Both the position numbers and the translations under genes were made by a program. From assembly GCA_015661855.1 (NCBI GenBank), contig DQVH01000009.1, positions 1 to 7,157 on the forward strand: a stretch of 7,157 nt of DNA, given 5' to 3'. Positions 5,189 through 7,157 of the stretch are shown here, piece after piece. Position 1 is the first letter of the stretch, and each line of letters opens with the position of its first letter. Source of the DNA: Desulfurococcales archaeon. Lineage in GTDB: Archaea; Thermoproteota; Thermoprotei_A; CAZTBM01; SZUA-1508. The notes below the pieces were generated by a model. It made no database searches. It worked only from the letters and a program-made list of their open reading frames with translations, and was not told where the DNA came from.

Positions 5189-5899
5189 TTGGGTGTAATA
5201 GCTGAAGTACCTTTAATACCTGTTGATATAATCGTTGACTCAAGGGAGGCATCTAAACAGAAGGAGATAGTTAATAGTCTTAGGAGTGCTGGTATAAGGG
5301 TTGCAGTATCGGCATTAAGTGTTGGAGACTACTATCTAATGGCTACTGAGGGTAAGAAGCCAGTTCTTGTTGAGAGAAAGAGTGTAATAGACTTCACCAA
5401 TAGCATAAGGGATAATAGGATATGGGAGCAACTAAAACTACTTAAACAAGCTGAAGAGGAGGAAGAGTTAAAACCTGTAATAATCATTGAGGGAAACTTA
5501 AACACTATAACTAAGTTTACTAAGTGGAATATAACAGCAGTACTTAGAGTTATCGATGAGATAGTGTTAAACTGGGAAATACCAGTAATACCGTCACCTA
5601 GTAGAGATGCTACAGTAAAATGGCTTATAGCTAAAGCTAAAGCACTAGGGGAAACAGGTAAAAAGAAACCTCCAAGACTAAGAGTTAAAAAGAAGCCATT
5701 ATCAATAAACGATAGAATACTCTATGTTGCTGAAGGATTGGTTGGACCAACACTAGCTAGAAAACTACTAGAACACTTCAAAACATTAAGGAATATCGCA
5801 AATGCTTCATCAATAGAGTTAATGAGGGTTGAGGGTATAGGTGAAAAGAGAGCTAAAGAAATATACTTAATATTCAATACTCCATGGAAACCCAGTTAA
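5189..5899 (+). CDS. xpf: XPF/ERCC4-type structure-specific endonuclease (crenarchaeal short form)
   Basis: The 236-residue product is the helicase-less XPF typical of Crenarchaeota, which cuts 3'-flap and branched DNA and in Sulfolobus depends on PCNA. The nuclease domain (about 12-150) has VDSRE (16-20), the GDY motif (46-48) and the catalytic ERKSVIDF (E62-R-K-x3-D68), followed by the IIIEG strand. A basic, proline-containing linker (about 156-171, GKKKPPRLRVKKKP) leads to a tandem helix-hairpin-helix domain (about 173-230) with VAEGLVGPTLARKLLEHF and VEGIGEKRAKEIY as the two hairpins. These dimerise and bind DNA in the family. A classic QxxLxxFF PCNA box is not evident at the C-terminus. 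TTG 5189 is chosen because AGGTGG (5176-5181) lies 7 bases upstream. The gene is divergent from the C/D sRNA. Confidence 0.92.
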   Translation: MGVIAEVPLIPVDIIVDSREASKQKEIVNSLRSAGIRVAVSALSVGDYYLMATEGKKPVLVERKSVIDFTNSIRDNRIWEQLKLLKQAEEEEELKPVIIIEGNLNTITKFTKWNITAVLRVIDEIVLNWEIPVIPSPSRDATVKWLIAKAKALGETGKKKPPRLRVKKKPLSINDRILYVAEGLVGPTLARKLLEHFKTLRNIANASSIELMRVEGIGEKRAKEIYLIFNTPWKPS

Positions 5900-5950
5900 C
5901 CATAGGGGAAATCTAAAATCTCCATCCCTCACTAAGGCTAAAAAGAAACA

Positions 5951-5959
5951 ATTTAAATA
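5951..5959 (+). promoter_or_regulatory. Putative TATA box for nicotinate phosphoribosyltransferase
   Basis: ATTTAAATA, preceded by the A-rich AAAAGAAACA, is the best TATA-like site between the XPF stop and the next gene. It predicts a start near 5981 and a leader of about 40 bases. The leader contains GGGGC (6010-6014), a weak ribosome-binding candidate 7 bases before ATG 6022. Confidence 0.5.
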
Positions 5960-5975
5960 CACATAGATACACATA
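5957..5975 (+). repeat. 10-bp-period tandem repeat next to a TATA box
   Basis: ATACACATA occurs at 5957-5965 and again at 5967-5975, so the copies are exactly 10 bases apart. The pair overlaps the end of the TATA box and lies upstream of the predicted transcript start, a usual place for an archaeal repressor site. The repeat is short, and an operator role is inference. Confidence 0.4.
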
Positions 5976-6021
5976 ATTTGATAGCAGTTTCTAGCCAGAT
6001 ATAGTGTATGGGGCGTAGTAG

Positions 6022-7157
6022 ATGAAGTACTATACTGCATCTGAGAGAGAGATTAGTGAGGGAGAGGCAACAGATGTCTACTTTGTTAGAACGAGGGAGA
6101 TTATTGAGAGAAAGGGTTTAACTAATGTTAAAGTGAAAATGGAGCTACATAGTTATAGTCTACCTAAGGGGTATGAGTGGGCTGTATTTGTAGGTCTTGA
6201 GGAATCTCTTAAACTATTAGAGGGTAAACCCATTGATGTATGGGCTATACCTGAGGGTACACTATTTAAACCATTTATGCCTGTTATGAGGGTTGAAGGG
6301 CCATACTATACGATAAGTGTTTATGAAACACCACTTCTAGGTATAATACGTCATGCAACAAGTATTGCTACTAAAGCTGCTAGAGTGAAAAGACTAGCAG
6401 GAGACAGAGTAGTATTATTCTTTGGTTTAAGAGCATTACACCCAGCAATATACCCTATGGCTGATAGAGCAGCATACATTGGAGGATGTGATGGCGTATC
6501 TGGATGGCTTAGTAGGAAATATTTAGGTATTGAACCTAAAGGTACAATGCCACATGCACTAATAATAGTATTTGGCGACCCTAAAGAAGCATGGAAAGCA
6601 TTCGATGAAGTAATGCCCAACAATATCCCCAGAATAGCTCTATGTGATACATTCTATGACGAGAGACTAGAAGCACTAATGGCAGCCGAAACATTAAAGG
6701 ATAGACTATATGGTGTAAGATTTGATACACCAAGTAGTCGTAGAGGTAATATGAAGAAGATTGTATTAGAGGCTAAGTGGACTCTAGAAATACACGGCTA
6801 TAAAGATATTAAAATATTTGTTAGTGGAGGTATAGATGAAAGAGAAATAGTAGAGCTACGAGATATAGTTGACGGATTTGGTGTAGGTACAGCAATAGCC
6901 TTCCCCAAGTCAATAGATATAAGTATGGACATAGTCGAAGTTTGTAAGGGAGGAGAGTGGAAGCCCATAGCTAAACGCGGTAAAATGCCTGGAGCAAAAC
7001 AGGTGTATAGATGTCCAAACCATATAGATGAAATCGAGATTAGACCATGGAATTCTAAACCACCACTATGTAGGAAGTGTGGAGTACCTATGATACCGCT
7101 AATGAAGAAGTATATGGAAAACGGTAAAATAGTTGAGAAATTACCAGGTATCAACGA
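6022..7157 (+). CDS. pncB: Nicotinate phosphoribosyltransferase (3' end outside window)
   Basis: The frame runs open from ATG 6022 to the window edge (378 residues) and is preceded in frame by TAG at 6019-6021, fixing the start. The enzyme joins nicotinate and PRPP to give nicotinate mononucleotide, with ATP hydrolysis, in NAD salvage. Family marks are TDVYF (17-21), PEGTLFKPFMPVMRVEGPY (77-95), the catalytic FGLRALHPA (134-142, with R137 and H140), GTMPHA (174-179) and the phosphate-site SGGID (268-272). The end resembles the zinc-knuckle domain of the Thermoplasma acidophilum enzyme: C331-x2-H334 and C350-x2-C353, so one ligand is His where four Cys are described there. With about 390 residues usual for the archaeal form, only a short tail should be missing. 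No membrane or signal segments are seen. The gene follows xpf by 122 bases with its own TATA-like box. Confidence 0.93.
   Translation, partial: MKYYTASEREISEGEATDVYFVRTREIIERKGLTNVKVKMELHSYSLPKGYEWAVFVGLEESLKLLEGKPIDVWAIPEGTLFKPFMPVMRVEGPYYTISVYETPLLGIIRHATSIATKAARVKRLAGDRVVLFFGLRALHPAIYPMADRAAYIGGCDGVSGWLSRKYLGIEPKGTMPHALIIVFGDPKEAWKAFDEVMPNNIPRIALCDTFYDERLEALMAAETLKDRLYGVRFDTPSSRRGNMKKIVLEAKWTLEIHGYKDIKIFVSGGIDEREIVELRDIVDGFGVGTAIAFPKSIDISMDIVEVCKGGEWKPIAKRGKMPGAKQVYRCPNHIDEIEIRPWNSKPPLCRKCGVPMIPLMKKYMENGKIVEKLPGIN

Noticed and set aside
6351..7154. Open antisense frames within the nicotinate phosphoribosyltransferase gene
   Set aside because: The plus strand carries clear family motifs throughout; the antisense products are low-complexity in look and lack ribosome-binding motifs. 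The same applies to antisense frames within the radical-SAM, aspartoacylase-like and DUF429 genes.
1..7157. CRISPR arrays, tRNA genes, insertion sequences or attachment sites
   Set aside because: No regularly spaced repeats, no tRNA cloverleaf with a TTCRANNY-type arm, and no transposase motif or flanking inverted repeats were found on either strand by eye.

Overview
The window looks like chromosomal DNA of a hyperthermophilic archaeon, most likely an AT-rich member of the Thermoproteota (Crenarchaeota). Four things point there: an XPF-type nuclease without a helicase domain, a C/D box methylation-guide RNA, TATA-like boxes about 25 bases before predicted transcript starts, and AGA/ATA/CTA/TTA-rich codon use with ATG, GTG and TTG starts. 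The genus cannot be fixed from the sequence; a Desulfurococcales or Ignisphaera-like organism would fit.

Layout. Bases 1-207 are the end of a SAM-dependent methyltransferase gene, overlapped by a radical-SAM/TRAM-like gene (189-1235). A small unrecognised minus-strand gene (1266-1574) shares a divergent upstream region with a compact plus-strand operon (1709-3670). That operon holds a minimal GGDEF/nucleotide-cyclase-fold protein, a winged-helix DUF4443 regulator that overlaps it by 4 bases, and a protein with the C-terminal barrel-sandwich domain of the aspartoacylase/succinylglutamate desuccinylase family but without recognisable zinc ligands. A zinc-lid adenylate kinase (3736-4386) follows and probably has its own promoter. 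Convergent to it is a DUF429 RNase H-fold gene (4424-4966, minus strand).

The gap 4967-5188 is not empty. On the minus strand it carries a well-formed C/D box sRNA (about 4997-5057) with a TATA-like box at the right distance. Its D guide matches 10 nt of a conserved 23S rRNA segment in the peptidyl-transferase region. Divergently, on the plus strand, come an XPF/ERCC4 nuclease (5189-5899) and a nicotinate phosphoribosyltransferase gene (6022 to the window edge), which has a near-perfect 10-bp tandem repeat just after its TATA box.

How the genes fit together. Most are housekeeping functions: protein and RNA modification, nucleotide balance, NAD salvage and DNA repair. The part with the best chance of being an undescribed system is the three-gene unit 1709-3670: a possible nucleotide-making or nucleotide-binding protein, a transcription regulator with an unknown C-terminal sensor domain, and a likely catalytically dead hydrolase relative. 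That functional link is inference from gene order and overlap only.
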